Part shown: one piece after another, positions 17,909-26,740 of the stretch
Numbering within the stretch: position 1 is the stretch's first letter
How the letters are laid out: each line of letters begins with the position of its first letter
NCBI GenBank assembly: GCA_026415035.1
Contig: JAOAHX010000002.1
Span: 100,752 to 164,751, forward strand
Direction of reading: 5' to 3'
Length of the DNA: 64,000 nt
From: Thermodesulfobacteriota bacterium
GTDB lineage: Bacteria > Desulfobacterota > BSN033 > UBA1163
Notes under the pieces: generated by a model
The model's input: only the letters and a program-made list of their open reading frames with translations
Database searches by the model: none
What the model was told of the DNA's origin: nothing
Position numbers and translations under genes: made by a program

Positions 17909-18274
17909 ATGGAAAAGAAGGCACTGGGGGCGAAGGGCGAGGAGATCGCCCTTCGTTTTTTAAAAAAGAGGGGGTACCGCATCCTCGAGAGGAATTACGT
18001 TTGCAAAATGGGAGAGATCGATCTCATCGCCAAGGAGAAGGACACCCTCGCCTTCGTCGAGGTCAAGACGAGACGGTCCAGCCGATTTGGCCCTCCAGAG
18101 GAGGCCGTCGACCGGAGAAAACAGGAGCAACTCTCCAGGGCAGCCCTTTTTTATCTGAAGGAGAGGGGGCTTGAACAGGAGAAGGCCCGCTTCGATGTGG
18201 TGGCCGTCCAATGGGGGCCCGAGGGCCCTCAGGTCGAGCTGATCCGCAATGCCTTCGAGTTACAATACCTTTAA
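17909..18274 (+). CDS. yraN: YraN/UPF0102-family endonuclease-like protein
   Basis: 121 residues. The nuclease-like core is GEEIALRFLKKRGYRILERN, then MGEIDLIAKEKDTLAFVEVKTR, which holds the Asp, Glu and Lys of the restriction-enzyme-like fold, then FGPPEEAVDRRKQ and ARFDVVAV. The biochemical role of UPF0102 is not established. It follows rnhB by 18 bases, a standard arrangement, and is the last gene before the thiamine operon promoter. Confidence 0.92.
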   Translation: MEKKALGAKGEEIALRFLKKRGYRILERNYVCKMGEIDLIAKEKDTLAFVEVKTRRSSRFGPPEEAVDRRKQEQLSRAALFYLKERGLEQEKARFDVVAVQWGPEGPQVELIRNAFELQYL

Positions 18275-18310
18275 AAAAAGGGCGACGGTCGAGGTTTGGG
18301 CTTCTCCTAT

Positions 18311-18338
18311 TTGACAATTGGTGGCCGTTCTGTAACAA
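18311..18338 (+). promoter_or_regulatory. Promoter of the thiamine operon
   Basis: A perfect TTGACA (18311-18316), 16-base spacer and TAACAA (18333-18338). The transcript would start about 18345, immediately before the TPP aptamer, as expected for a riboswitch leader. Confidence 0.65.
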
Positions 18339-18348
18339 TAAGACCGAA

Positions 18349-18450
18349 CATGCTAGGGGAGCTCGTTTGGGCTGAGAGTCCTTGTCCCTTCTAAAAAGGG
18401 CGGGAGACCCTTTGAACCTGTTTGGGTAATTCCAGCGAAGGGAAGCGGTG
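18349..18450 (+). ncRNA. TPP (THI-box) riboswitch aptamer
   Basis: The conserved THI-box segments appear in order: AGGGGAGC at the 5' side, GGGCTGAGAG (18369-18378), GACCCTTTGAACCTG (18406-18420), GGGTAATTCCAGCGAAGGGAAGC to the 3' side. The pyrimidine-sensor CUGAGA and the pyrophosphate-sensor ACCUG/GGGUAAU are both intact. Binding of thiamine pyrophosphate closes the aptamer. The expression platform is the hairpin at 18459-18498, and thi4, thiDN and thiC follow. The variable P3 arm is short. Confidence 0.96.
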
Positions 18451-18458
18451 AAAAAAGG

Positions 18459-18498
18459 AAAGGCCGTAAGACCATTCATTGGAATTACGGCCTTTTTT
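18459..18498 (+). terminator. Rho-independent terminator forming the riboswitch expression platform
   Basis: AAGGCCGTAA (18460-18469) pairs perfectly with TTACGGCCTT (18485-18494), followed by more T residues. It lies about ten bases after the aptamer and well before the thi4 start. The likely mechanism is transcription termination when TPP is bound. I could not model the anti-terminator. Confidence 0.88.
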
Positions 18499-18574
18499 AA
18501 TCTGACGAGAGTTTTCTCTCCCGGCCCATGGGCCGGGGGACAATCAAACCTATGGAGGGAGGAGTTGGAGAGAG

Positions 18575-19363
18575 ATGTCCATGATCCTTGAAGAGCGAAT
18601 CATCACCCAGGCCATCGTCGACCGATATTTCCAGAAGCTCAAAGAGAATCTCTCCCTTGATGTCGCCGTCGTGGGAGGCGGGCCTTCGGGGCTGGTCTGT
18701 TCCTACTATTTGGCCAGGCAGGGGTGGAAGGTGGCCCTTTTCGAGAGGAAACTGTCCATCGGGGGCGGGATGTGGGGAGGAGGGATGATGTTCAATGAGA
18801 TCGTCGTCCAGGAGGAGGGAAAGAGGGTGCTGGACGAATTCGGGATCCGAACGCTTCCCTATGGGAAGGGATATTACACCGCCGATTCTGTGGAGGCGGT
18901 CTCCACGCTCTGTTCGAAGGCCGTCCAATCGGGGGTGACCCTCTTCAATCTGATCAGCGTCGAAGATTTGATCATCCGGCAGAACCGCGTCGAGGGGCTG
19001 GTGATCAACTGGACTGCGGTCGAGATGGCCCAATTACACGTCGATCCGCTCACCATCGAGGCCAAGAGGGTGGTGGATGCGACAGGCCATGCGACGGAGG
19101 TGGTGGCCATCCTCCAGAAAAAGAACGATGTCCGATTGTTGACCGAGACCGGGAAGATCGTCGGGGAGAGGTCTTTATGGGCGGAGGCGGCTGAAAAGGA
19201 TACCCTGGCCAACACCCGGGAGGTCTTCCCTGGCCTCTATGTCTGCGGGATGGCCGCCAACGCCACGTTCGGATCTTACCGCATGGGGCCCATTTTCGGA
19301 GGGATGCTCCTTTCGGGTGAAAAGGCGGCCTCCTTGATTGCGGAATCCCTTCGGAGGACGTGA
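18575..19363 (+). CDS. thi4: Thi4-family ADP-thiazole synthase, sulfide-dependent type
   Basis: 262 residues. The Rossmann glycine motif is VVGGGPSG (32-39), followed by the [11 protein letters not shown] loop. At the position where yeast and plant Thi4 carry the sacrificial sulfur-donor Cys, this protein has His155 (QLHVDPLTI), as in the methanogen enzymes that use free sulfide and turn over many times. The reaction makes adenylated thiazole from NAD, glycine and sulfide with iron. No thiG is visible, consistent with Thi4 replacing it. It is the first gene after the TPP riboswitch and its TGA shares bases with the next ATG. Confidence 0.92.
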   Translation: MSMILEERIITQAIVDRYFQKLKENLSLDVAVVGGGPSGLVCSYYLARQGWKVALFERKLSIGGGMWGGGMMFNEIVVQEEGKRVLDEFGIRTLPYGKGYYTADSVEAVSTLCSKAVQSGVTLFNLISVEDLIIRQNRVEGLVINWTAVEMAQLHVDPLTIEAKRVVDATGHATEVVAILQKKNDVRLLTETGKIVGERSLWAEAAEKDTLANTREVFPGLYVCGMAANATFGSYRMGPIFGGMLLSGEKAASLIAESLRRT

Positions 19364-20742
19364 TGAAACGAATTCTGACGATCGCAGGTTCTGACTCCGG
19401 AGGGGGGGCCGGGATTCAGGCCGACCTGAAGGCGATCACCCTCCTCGGGGGGTACGGGATGAGCGTGGTGACCGCCCTTACGGCCCAAAATACCACAGGG
19501 GTCCAGGCGATCCATCCCGTCCCGGCCTCCTTCGTTAAAAAACAGATCGATGCGGTGCTCTCCGATATCGGAGCCGATGTGATCAAAACAGGGATGCTCG
19601 CCAACAAAGAGATCGTGGAGGTCGTTGCCAAGAAGATCGGGCAGTATGGAGTCCGGACGGTGGTGGTCGATCCGGTGATGATCTCCAAAAGCGGGGCCCC
19701 TCTGCTCCGGAAGGATGCCCAGAAAGCCCTCATCCAACGGTTGATCCCTCTGGCCACGGTTCTCACCCCCAACCTCCACGAGGCCTCCGCCCTCACGAAC
19801 CGCCGGGTCCGGAACCTGGACGAGATGAGGCTTGCGGCGATCGACTTGTGGGCGATGGGAGCCAAGTTTGTGGTGGTCAAGGGGGGCCACCTGAAGGAGA
19901 AGGCGGTTGATCTCCTCTACGACGGGGCCAATTTTATCGAATTCGAACATCCCAAGGTCGCCAGCCGTAATACCCACGGAACGGGATGTACCTTTGCCTC
20001 GGCCATCGCCACGTTTCTGGCCAGAGGGGAGAGCGTTCCCGGAGCGGTCAGCCGGGCCAAAGATTTCATCACCTTGGCGATCCGGGCCGGGATCAACCTC
20101 GGCAAGGGAACGGGGCCTACCAATCCGACCGCCTATGCCCTCAACGAGATGGCCAGGTACGATGTGATTCAGGAACTGAAGGCCTCGATGGAGGTTCTAC
20201 GGGAGAAGAAATTGGGTCACCTGGTTCCGGAGGTCTCCTCCAACCTGGGCTATGCCCTACCCTTTGCGGTGAAACGAGAGGATGTGGCCGCCTTTCCGGG
20301 GAGGATCGTCAGGTGGAGGGAGTCGATGGCCACCTTCGGGAGCCCCGAGTTCGGGGCGTCCCGACATGTGGCCAGCATCATTCTGACCGCCATGAGATTC
20401 AATCCCTCCTGTCGGTCGGCCATGAATCTCCGCTACTCGAAGGAGAACGTTTCTCGGATTGAGGAGAAGGGGTTCCTCGTTGGCCATTTCGATCGAAGGC
20501 TCGAGCCCAAGGAGGTCAAAGAGGAGGAAGGATCCACCCTGGAATGGGGGGTGAACGAGGTGATTCGAAGTCTGAATCGGATTCCGGACTTCATCTACGA
20601 CGAAGGGGATATCGGTAAAGAGCCCATGATCCGCGTTCTCGGCCGGAGCCCGGCCGAGGTCGTCGAGAAGGTCTTGAAGGTCTTCGAAGAGGAGGCCGTG
20701 GAGGGTGGAACCGGGTCGGCTCTCCATCCTTCGCAGCCCTAA
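19363..20742 (+). CDS. thiDN: Bifunctional HMP/HMP-P kinase and thiamine-phosphate synthase (ThiD-ThiN fusion)
   Basis: 459 residues. Residues 1 to about 260 are ThiD (ILTIAGSDSGGGAGIQADLK, DPVMISKSG, NTHGTGCTFASAIA), phosphorylating HMP to HMP-P and HMP-PP. From about 265 to the end the sequence is ThiN-like, with SRHVASI placing Arg334 and His335 in the segment where family members have essential Arg and His, then FNPSCRSAMNLRYS. ThiN replaces ThiE in joining HMP-PP with thiazole phosphate. This fusion is mainly archaeal. The ATG overlaps the thi4 TGA. A GTG at 19360 is an alternative start. No ThiE is visible in the window. Confidence 0.92.
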   Translation: MKRILTIAGSDSGGGAGIQADLKAITLLGGYGMSVVTALTAQNTTGVQAIHPVPASFVKKQIDAVLSDIGADVIKTGMLANKEIVEVVAKKIGQYGVRTVVVDPVMISKSGAPLLRKDAQKALIQRLIPLATVLTPNLHEASALTNRRVRNLDEMRLAAIDLWAMGAKFVVVKGGHLKEKAVDLLYDGANFIEFEHPKVASRNTHGTGCTFASAIATFLARGESVPGAVSRAKDFITLAIRAGINLGKGTGPTNPTAYALNEMARYDVIQELKASMEVLREKKLGHLVPEVSSNLGYALPFAVKREDVAAFPGRIVRWRESMATFGSPEFGASRHVASIILTAMRFNPSCRSAMNLRYSKENVSRIEEKGFLVGHFDRRLEPKEVKEEEGSTLEWGVNEVIRSLNRIPDFIYDEGDIGKEPMIRVLGRSPAEVVEKVLKVFEEEAVEGGTGSALHPSQP

Positions 20743-20762
20743 AAAGTTGAGGGAGATGTCGA

Positions 20763-22061
20763 ATGACGCAGAGGATTGAAGCCCTCAAGGGCAGGATCAC
20801 CAAAGAGATGCGGTGGGTAGCGGAGGAAGAAGGGGTCTCCCCGGAGTGGCTGAGGGAGAAGGTCGCCGCTGGCCGGATCGTGATCCCGATGAACCGAAAT
20901 CGCCAAGGGGTCAGGCCCGTGGGCATCGGAGAGGGGCTCCGGATCAAGGTGAATACGAACATCGGCACCTCCTCCGATCACGTCGATCTGGATGTGGAGT
21001 TGGAGAAGTTGCGGGTTTCGATCGAGGCGGGCACTGACACGGTCATGGATTTAAGCACCGGGGGAGACATCGATGCCATCCGAAGAGAGATCCTCCGGCA
21101 CACCCCCATTCCGTTGGGAACGGTTCCCATCTACGAGGCGGCCATCGAGGCGGCCAGAAGGCGGGGGTCTCTGGCCAAGATGGAGGTGGAGGATCTTTTC
21201 GAGGTGATCGAGCGTCAGGCCGAAGAAGGGGTCGACTTCATGACGCTTCACTGCGGGGTGACCCGGAACGCCCTGGAGCGGTTGAAACAGGCCCGCCGGC
21301 TCTTAGGGGTGGTCAGCCGAGGGGGGGCCTTCCTGGTGGAGTGGATGATCTACAACGACCGCGAGAATCCCCTCTATGAGCATTTCGATCGGGTCCTTGA
21401 GATCGCCAAAAAACATGATGTCACCCTGAGTCTGGGCGACGGGTTGAGGCCGGGCTGTCTGGTGGACGCCACGGATCGTCCACAGGTCTTGGAGACGATC
21501 CTTCTCGGAGAGCTGACCGAGAGGGCCTGGGCGGAGGGAGTGCAGGTCATGATCGAAGGTCCGGGACATGTCCCCCTTGACCAGATCGAAGCCAACATCC
21601 TCCTGGAAAAGAGACTGTGCAAGGGCGCTCCCTTTTATGTGCTCGGTCCCCTGGTGACCGACATCGCCCCTGGCTACGATCACATCGCATGCGCCATCGG
21701 CGGCGCCATCGCGGGCAAGGCAGGGGCGGACTTCCTCTGTTATGTCACGCCCTCCGAACATCTCAAACTTCCCACGCCCCAGGATGTCAGGGAAGGGGTC
21801 ATCGCCACGCGGATCGCAGGCCATGCCGCGGATATCGCCCGGGGCCTTCGAAGGGCGATCGAGCGGGACATCGAGATGGCCAAAGCCCGAAGGGACTTCG
21901 ACTGGGAGAGGCAGATCGAACTTGCCATCGATCCGGAGAAGGCGAGGCGTTACCACGAAGAGGGGAAGTCCCGAACCGAAGATGTCTGCACAATGTGCGG
22001 AGAGTTTTGCGCCATCAAGCGGGTGAAGGAGTTCTTCGATGGCGAGGCCAAGTGCTTTTAA
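20763..22061 (+). CDS. thiC: Phosphomethylpyrimidine synthase ThiC, short form
   Basis: 432 residues, a radical-SAM enzyme that converts AIR to HMP-P. The body is recognisable (GLRIKVNTNIGTSSDHVD, MDLSTGGDIDAIRREIL, EGPGHVPLDQIEANI, GPLVTDIAPGYDHIACAIGGA). The C-terminal iron-sulfur motif is C409-x2-C412-x3-C416 (CTMCGEFC), one residue tighter than the CX2CX4C of E. coli ThiC, and the protein lacks the long N-terminal domain. This short, CX2CX3C form is probably normal for the lineage. It ends the riboswitch-controlled operon. Confidence 0.95.
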   Translation: MTQRIEALKGRITKEMRWVAEEEGVSPEWLREKVAAGRIVIPMNRNRQGVRPVGIGEGLRIKVNTNIGTSSDHVDLDVELEKLRVSIEAGTDTVMDLSTGGDIDAIRREILRHTPIPLGTVPIYEAAIEAARRRGSLAKMEVEDLFEVIERQAEEGVDFMTLHCGVTRNALERLKQARRLLGVVSRGGAFLVEWMIYNDRENPLYEHFDRVLEIAKKHDVTLSLGDGLRPGCLVDATDRPQVLETILLGELTERAWAEGVQVMIEGPGHVPLDQIEANILLEKRLCKGAPFYVLGPLVTDIAPGYDHIACAIGGAIAGKAGADFLCYVTPSEHLKLPTPQDVREGVIATRIAGHAADIARGLRRAIERDIEMAKARRDFDWERQIELAIDPEKARRYHEEGKSRTEDVCTMCGEFCAIKRVKEFFDGEAKCF

Positions 22062-22362
22062 ACCTTCTTTAGGATCCCTTTGATCAGAAGGAGGGAGGCG
22101 AGTTTCATCTTCAGCACGAGCAGGGCCAGTTGAACCATCCATTTTTCCAAGGGGATCACCTTCCTTTCTTATTTCCCGATATTAAAAACCTCTGCAAAAA
22201 ATATGCCTTTCTTTCGCTCCCTATTCGAAGCCACTAACCCTCTGTTTAAATGAGGAAACCGGGCGGATCGGGGGAGAGAAGGAGGGACCTACCGTTCAGT
22301 TTTTGACAAAAAAGGTCATCCGAGGAGTCAAGATTGACCCATGGGATGGGGAGAGGAGTTGT
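22062..22362. other. Gene-free stretch between convergent thiC and livF
   Basis: No conserved gene or clear terminator. It is AT-rich around 22170-22215. A 33-codon minus-strand frame (22058-22159, GTG start after AAGGAAG) would encode a hydrophobic, Lys-bearing peptide; it is unsupported otherwise. TTGACA at 22303-22308 on the plus strand has no convincing partner. Confidence 0.4.
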
Positions 22363-23082
22363 TTAGGACTCTCCGAGGTAGGCTTTTCGGACCATATCGT
22401 TGTGGCGAAGATTCTCAGCCAGGTCGCTTAAAAGAATCGTCCCGGTCTGAAGCACATAGCCCCGGTCGGCCACTTGGAGCGCCATCCTGGCATTCTGCTC
22501 GACCAGGAGAATGGTCGTTCCTTCTTGGTGAAGCTGACGGATGGTTTGAAAGATCAGGTCGACCAACACAGGGGCCAACCCCATGGAGGGCTCGTCCATC
22601 AACAATACCCGGGGGTTGGTCATGAGGGCCCGACCCGTGGCCAGCATTTGCTGCTCGCCACCGCTCAGCGTTCCAGCCAGCTGCTTCTCCCGCTCACGGA
22701 GCCTTGGAAAGAGGTGGTAGACACGGTCCAGGTTGGCGGAGATGGCCCGAGGATCGGAAAGGGTAAACGCGCCCATTTCGAGATTTTCCTTCACGGTCAG
22801 CCGACCGAAGATCCGCCGTCCCTCAGGGACCTGGACGACCCCTTTGGCCACGATCTCGTGGGGGCGATAACGGAGGAGGTTCTCTCCGTTTAAGAGGATG
22901 GATCCCTGGGCCGGCTTGAGCAGGCCGCTTGTGGTTTTGAGCAGGGTGCTTTTTCCCGCGCCGTTGGCTCCGATGAGCGTCACGATCTCTCCCCGATGGA
23001 CGGTCAAAGAGACCCCCTTGAGCGCGTGGATTTGGCCGTAGTAGGTGTGGATGTTTTGGATGTCGAGCAGGGGGATTTCCAT
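22363..23082 (-). CDS. livF: Branched-chain amino-acid-type ABC transporter ATPase LivF
   Basis: 239 residues. Walker A is GANGAGKST, the signature is LSGGEQQML, and Walker B is LLMDEP with SMGLAP after it. The C terminus has the LivF-type LLVEQNARMAL. LivF pairs with LivG to power uptake through LivH-LivM. I start at ATG 23082, with AGGA seven bases upstream, instead of the open frame's start at 23106 which overlaps livG. It is the last gene of the minus-strand operon. Confidence 0.92.
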   Translation of the reverse strand: MEIPLLDIQNIHTYYGQIHALKGVSLTVHRGEIVTLIGANGAGKSTLLKTTSGLLKPAQGSILLNGENLLRYRPHEIVAKGVVQVPEGRRIFGRLTVKENLEMGAFTLSDPRAISANLDRVYHLFPRLREREKQLAGTLSGGEQQMLATGRALMTNPRVLLMDEPSMGLAPVLVDLIFQTIRQLHQEGTTILLVEQNARMALQVADRGYVLQTGTILLSDLAENLRHNDMVRKAYLGES

Positions 23083-23102
23083 ATGGGTTCCTGAGGATCC
23101 TC

Positions 23103-23891
23103 TCAATTCTGGGCCGGTCCCGATTCTTGGACCCCTCTGCCTAAATAGGCTTCGATGACTTTCGGATTTCGTTGAATCTCCGAGGGAGGTCCTTCGGCGA
23201 TCTTCTCTCCGTAGTCCAGGACCGTTACGACCTCGGAGATGCCCATCACCACCCTCATCTGGTGTTCGATGAGGAGGATCGTAATGCCCAGGGCATCTCG
23301 GAGATGTTTGATGAAATCCATCATGTCCTGTGTCTCCCTCGGATTCATCCCAGCGGTGGGCTCGTCGAGGAGGAGCAATTTCGGACGGCAGGCCAGGGCC
23401 CGAGCGATTTCAAGGCGGCGCTGATCCCCATAGGGAAGATTCTTGGCCAAGAAATCGCCTTTTCCAGTCAGGTTGACGAACCGGAGGAGCCGCCTGGCCT
23501 CCTCGGCGGCCTCCTTCTCTTCCTGCCGGGTCCCGGGCGTGCCGAGGACGATGCTGAAGAAATTGGCCCTGAGATGGCTATGGAGACCGACCAGGACGTT
23601 TTCCAAAGCGGTCAGGTTGGGAAAGAGACGGATATTCTGGTAGGTCCTGGAGATCCCGAGACGGACGATCCGATCCGGAAGGAGGCCCACTAGGGAGCGG
23701 TTCTCGAAGAGGATCTCTCCCTCTTCAGGTTTATGGAAACCCGTGACGCAGTTGAAGAAGGTCGTCTTCCCAGCCCCGTTTGGACCGATGATGCTGTGGA
23801 TGCTTTTCTCCCGCACGTCGAGGTCGAGGTTGGCCACCGCCACGAGCCCCCCAAACCTTTTCGTCAGATTACGGGTCGAAAGCAGGGTCAT
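23103..23891 (-). CDS. livG: Branched-chain amino-acid-type ABC transporter ATPase LivG
   Basis: 262 residues. Walker A GPNGAGKTT, Walker B LLLLDEP and the LivG-type GMNPRET segment are present. The ABC signature reads LPYGDQRRLEIARAL, the usual LivG variant of LSGGQ. A C-terminal extension follows LLIEHQMRVVM. It lies between livM and livF with short spacing. Confidence 0.93.
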   Translation of the reverse strand: MTLLSTRNLTKRFGGLVAVANLDLDVREKSIHSIIGPNGAGKTTFFNCVTGFHKPEEGEILFENRSLVGLLPDRIVRLGISRTYQNIRLFPNLTALENVLVGLHSHLRANFFSIVLGTPGTRQEEKEAAEEARRLLRFVNLTGKGDFLAKNLPYGDQRRLEIARALACRPKLLLLDEPTAGMNPRETQDMMDFIKHLRDALGITILLIEHQMRVVMGISEVVTVLDYGEKIAEGPPSEIQRNPKVIEAYLGRGVQESGPAQN

Positions 23892-23903
23892 TTTCCCATC
23901 CCC

Positions 23904-25562
23904 TCAGGGAGCCTCCTCCTTGCCTGTCGCTTCCTCATGAAACTCCCGGCGGTGGACCGCCTCCGGCCAAAGTCCTTCGGGTCTGAGGAGCATCATCGCC
24001 ACCAGGGCCGCCCCGTAGACCAGGAGCCGATATTCGGCAAATTCTCGCAACAGCTCGGGCAGGCCGACCAGGGCCGCTGCCCCCACGATCACGCCCGGGA
24101 TCGATCCCATGCCGCCCACGATGATCACGCAGAGGATGTTGATGGAGATCATCACGTTGAAACTGTGGGGATAGACCGAACCCAATTTGGTTGCGAAGAT
24201 GGCCCCGCTGATCGCCGAAAAGCCCGCGCCCGTGGCAAACGCCAGAAGCTTGGTGGCCACCAGGTTAATCCCCATGGCTTGGGCCACGTCCTCGTCCTCC
24301 CGCATCGCCATCCAGGCGCGGCCGAGTCTGGAATCCCTCAGTCTTAGGGAGACGAAGGCGACGAGGAGACATCCGGCCAGGATGAGGTAGTAGATCTGTT
24401 CCGGGCCGGAGAATTCGAAACCTCCGATCCTCGCCTTCGGGATCTTCCCGATGCCCTGGGCCCCGCCCAGCCATGGCCTGAGAAAGTCGGAAAGGACGAG
24501 GATGCGGATGATCTCGCCGAACCCGAGGGTGGTGATGGCGAGGTAATCTCCACGCATCTTTAGGACGGGGATGCCCAGCAAGACGCCGGAGATGATCCCG
24601 AGAAGAATGGCGAAGGGGAGGGCCTGCCAGAAGTTGAGGTTGAAGAATCCCAGTTCAGGAGAGGTCAGGACAGCCACCGTGTAGGAGCCGATGGCGAAGA
24701 AGGCGACATAGCCGAGATCGAGGAGGCCGGCATAGCCCACCACGATATTGAGGCCGAGGCCGAGGAGGACGTAGAGGCCGACGATGGTAAAGACCTCGCT
24801 CAGGAAGAGGCCGAGGACCCGTGGAAGGATGAGGAGGACGAAGATCAGAAGGAGGAGGCCAAAGATCTTCAGGCCCCGTTTCGAGACAGGAGGAAGGTGT
24901 CGGAACCGGGCCTGAATGGCACCCCCCTGTTTGTCCCAGAAGAGGACGAAGAGGGCGATGAGAAGAGGTAACCCGATGGCGCCCTGGATCGTCAAGCCGT
25001 TGGCCGTATAGATCCATTCGTTGAGGATCGCGAAGGGCCCCCAGAGGGCGATGGTCGGCCGGATCAAATCCTGTAGGACCCCTGCGCCGATCAGGCTTCC
25101 CAGGGAGGTGAGCAGAACCCTTCGGATGGTCTTGGGCGAGAGGAGGAAGAGGCCCCCGATCAACCCGGTGGCGGCCCCGAGGCCCAGAAGGAGGAGGATC
25201 CCCTGGCTTATCCCCTGGCCAAAGAGGAGGAGCTGGTAAAGGAGAGGCGAGGCATTGATAAAGACCTTTCGAAGGGGGACCAGGCTTCCCATCCATACCA
25301 GGAAGGCCAGCAGAAGGGAAACGAGAAGTCCGGAGAGAAGGCCATTGGCCATCGGCCCGAGGGCGTTTCGGCCAGAGGCCCGTCTGGCCGCAAGGTAGCT
25401 CATGAGGAAAGTGACCACCAAAAGGAGGGTGTGGCCCATGGAGACCACATTGGCGACGATGTAGCGCTGGCTGAAGGCCTCCACCATCCCCACCAAGCAG
25501 AGGAGGACGGCGACCACGCCGCCGACCGATCCGATTTTCAGGGTCTGTGTCAGCCTCTCCAT
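23904..25562 (-). CDS. livM: Branched-chain amino-acid-type permease LivM with long extra N-terminal membrane region
   Basis: 552 residues, well above the usual 300-425. The conserved LivM core begins near residue 245 (FVLLILPRVL, VGLYVLLGLGLNIVVGYAGLLDLG, the EAA-like loop with AMREDEDVAQAMGIN, and GGMGSIPGVIVGA). The first 245 residues add about five hydrophobic helices with no relation to the ATPase-binding loop. E. coli LivM has a shorter N-terminal extension, so this may be an expanded version. Function in the transport channel is clear; the extra region's role is not. Confidence 0.88.
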   Translation of the reverse strand: MERLTQTLKIGSVGGVVAVLLCLVGMVEAFSQRYIVANVVSMGHTLLLVVTFLMSYLAARRASGRNALGPMANGLLSGLLVSLLLAFLVWMGSLVPLRKVFINASPLLYQLLLFGQGISQGILLLLGLGAATGLIGGLFLLSPKTIRRVLLTSLGSLIGAGVLQDLIRPTIALWGPFAILNEWIYTANGLTIQGAIGLPLLIALFVLFWDKQGGAIQARFRHLPPVSKRGLKIFGLLLLIFVLLILPRVLGLFLSEVFTIVGLYVLLGLGLNIVVGYAGLLDLGYVAFFAIGSYTVAVLTSPELGFFNLNFWQALPFAILLGIISGVLLGIPVLKMRGDYLAITTLGFGEIIRILVLSDFLRPWLGGAQGIGKIPKARIGGFEFSGPEQIYYLILAGCLLVAFVSLRLRDSRLGRAWMAMREDEDVAQAMGINLVATKLLAFATGAGFSAISGAIFATKLGSVYPHSFNVMISINILCVIIVGGMGSIPGVIVGAAALVGLPELLREFAEYRLLVYGAALVAMMLLRPEGLWPEAVHRREFHEEATGKEEAP

Positions 25563-25578
25563 CTCTCCGTCCTCCCGG

Positions 25579-26640
25579 TTATGCCTTTTTCACGGCAAGC
25601 CGCTCTCCCAGGATCCCCGTGGGCCGGAAGATCAGGACGAGGACGAGCATGGTGAAGGCGATGGCATCCTTCAGCTGGTAAGGCGCCACGATCCCCAACC
25701 CGTCGAGAAAGAGGCTCGGGCCCACCGATTCCACCAGGCCGAGGAAGATCCCGCCCAACATCGCACCCGGGATATTCCCGATGCCCCCCAAGACGGCGGA
25801 GGTGAAGGCCTTGATGCCGGGGATGAATCCCATGAAGAAGTGGACCTGTTTGAACATGATCGCATAGAGGACACCGGCTGCGCCCGCGGACATCCCACCG
25901 ATGACGAAGGTGGTGACGATCATCCGGTCGATGTCGATGCCCATCAGGGCCGAGGCCTCTTTATCTTCGGAGACGGCGCGAATCGCTTTCCCCAAACGGG
26001 TCCGCTGGACGAAGGAGTAGAGGGCTACCATCAAAAGGGCGGCGGCCACGATGACGACCGCCTGAAACTTCAGAATCCGGAACGGTCCGAAGGTCCATTG
26101 TCCCTCGAGGATTTTAATGACGGGGTAGGCCTGGAACCCGGAGCCGTACAGGCCCCGGATCGTATATTGAATGAAAAAGGAGGCCCCGATGGCGGTGATC
26201 AGCGGGATCAACCGGGGGGCGGTCCGAAGGGGGCGGTAGGCAATCCGTTCGAGGAGGAAGGCGACGAACGTGGAGGTGGCCATCGAGACCAGAAAGATGA
26301 CGATCAGACTGAAGACGGGTTGTCGGTCGAGGAAGCCGGAGGAGGAGAAGGCGGCGGCCACAAAATAGGCGGTGTAGGGTCCGCACATGAAGACTTCGCT
26401 GTGGGCGAAGTTGATCATTCGAAGGATCCCGTAGACCATCGTATATCCCATGGCGATGAGGGCATAGATGCTCCCTTGGGCTAAACCGAAGATGATGAAA
26501 TCAAACCAGTGATGGGCGGTGTAGGTTCCTTCGGCGAGGGTCGCGGTCGAGCCCCAAAGGATCATCCACAGGATGGCCCCCCCGATCAACCACATGATGA
26601 GGTCTGTCGGGGTGATTCTCTCCCACCAGCGTTTGAGCAT
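25579..26640 (-). CDS. livH: Branched-chain amino-acid-type permease LivH
   Basis: 353 residues. The LivH core starts after an additional N-terminal hydrophobic helix (about residues 14-38). GLAQGSIYALIAMGYTMVYGI and INFAHSE are the family hallmark, and AVSEDKEASALMGIDID is the ATPase-coupling loop, with GGIGNIPGAMLGG near the end. It forms the membrane channel with LivM. Spacing to livM is 16 bases and to the binding-protein gene about 100 bases. Confidence 0.92.
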   Translation of the reverse strand: MLKRWWERITPTDLIMWLIGGAILWMILWGSTATLAEGTYTAHHWFDFIIFGLAQGSIYALIAMGYTMVYGILRMINFAHSEVFMCGPYTAYFVAAAFSSSGFLDRQPVFSLIVIFLVSMATSTFVAFLLERIAYRPLRTAPRLIPLITAIGASFFIQYTIRGLYGSGFQAYPVIKILEGQWTFGPFRILKFQAVVIVAAALLMVALYSFVQRTRLGKAIRAVSEDKEASALMGIDIDRMIVTTFVIGGMSAGAAGVLYAIMFKQVHFFMGFIPGIKAFTSAVLGGIGNIPGAMLGGIFLGLVESVGPSLFLDGLGIVAPYQLKDAIAFTMLVLVLIFRPTGILGERLAVKKA

Positions 26641-26740
26641 GACTCTCTCTCTTTTCGAAGGACGGGATGGATGAGATCCCCCTTCCTGTTCCCTCCGAGA
26701 GGGAAAAGGGCAGGGGGATCGATCCTCCGGTCACGAAACC

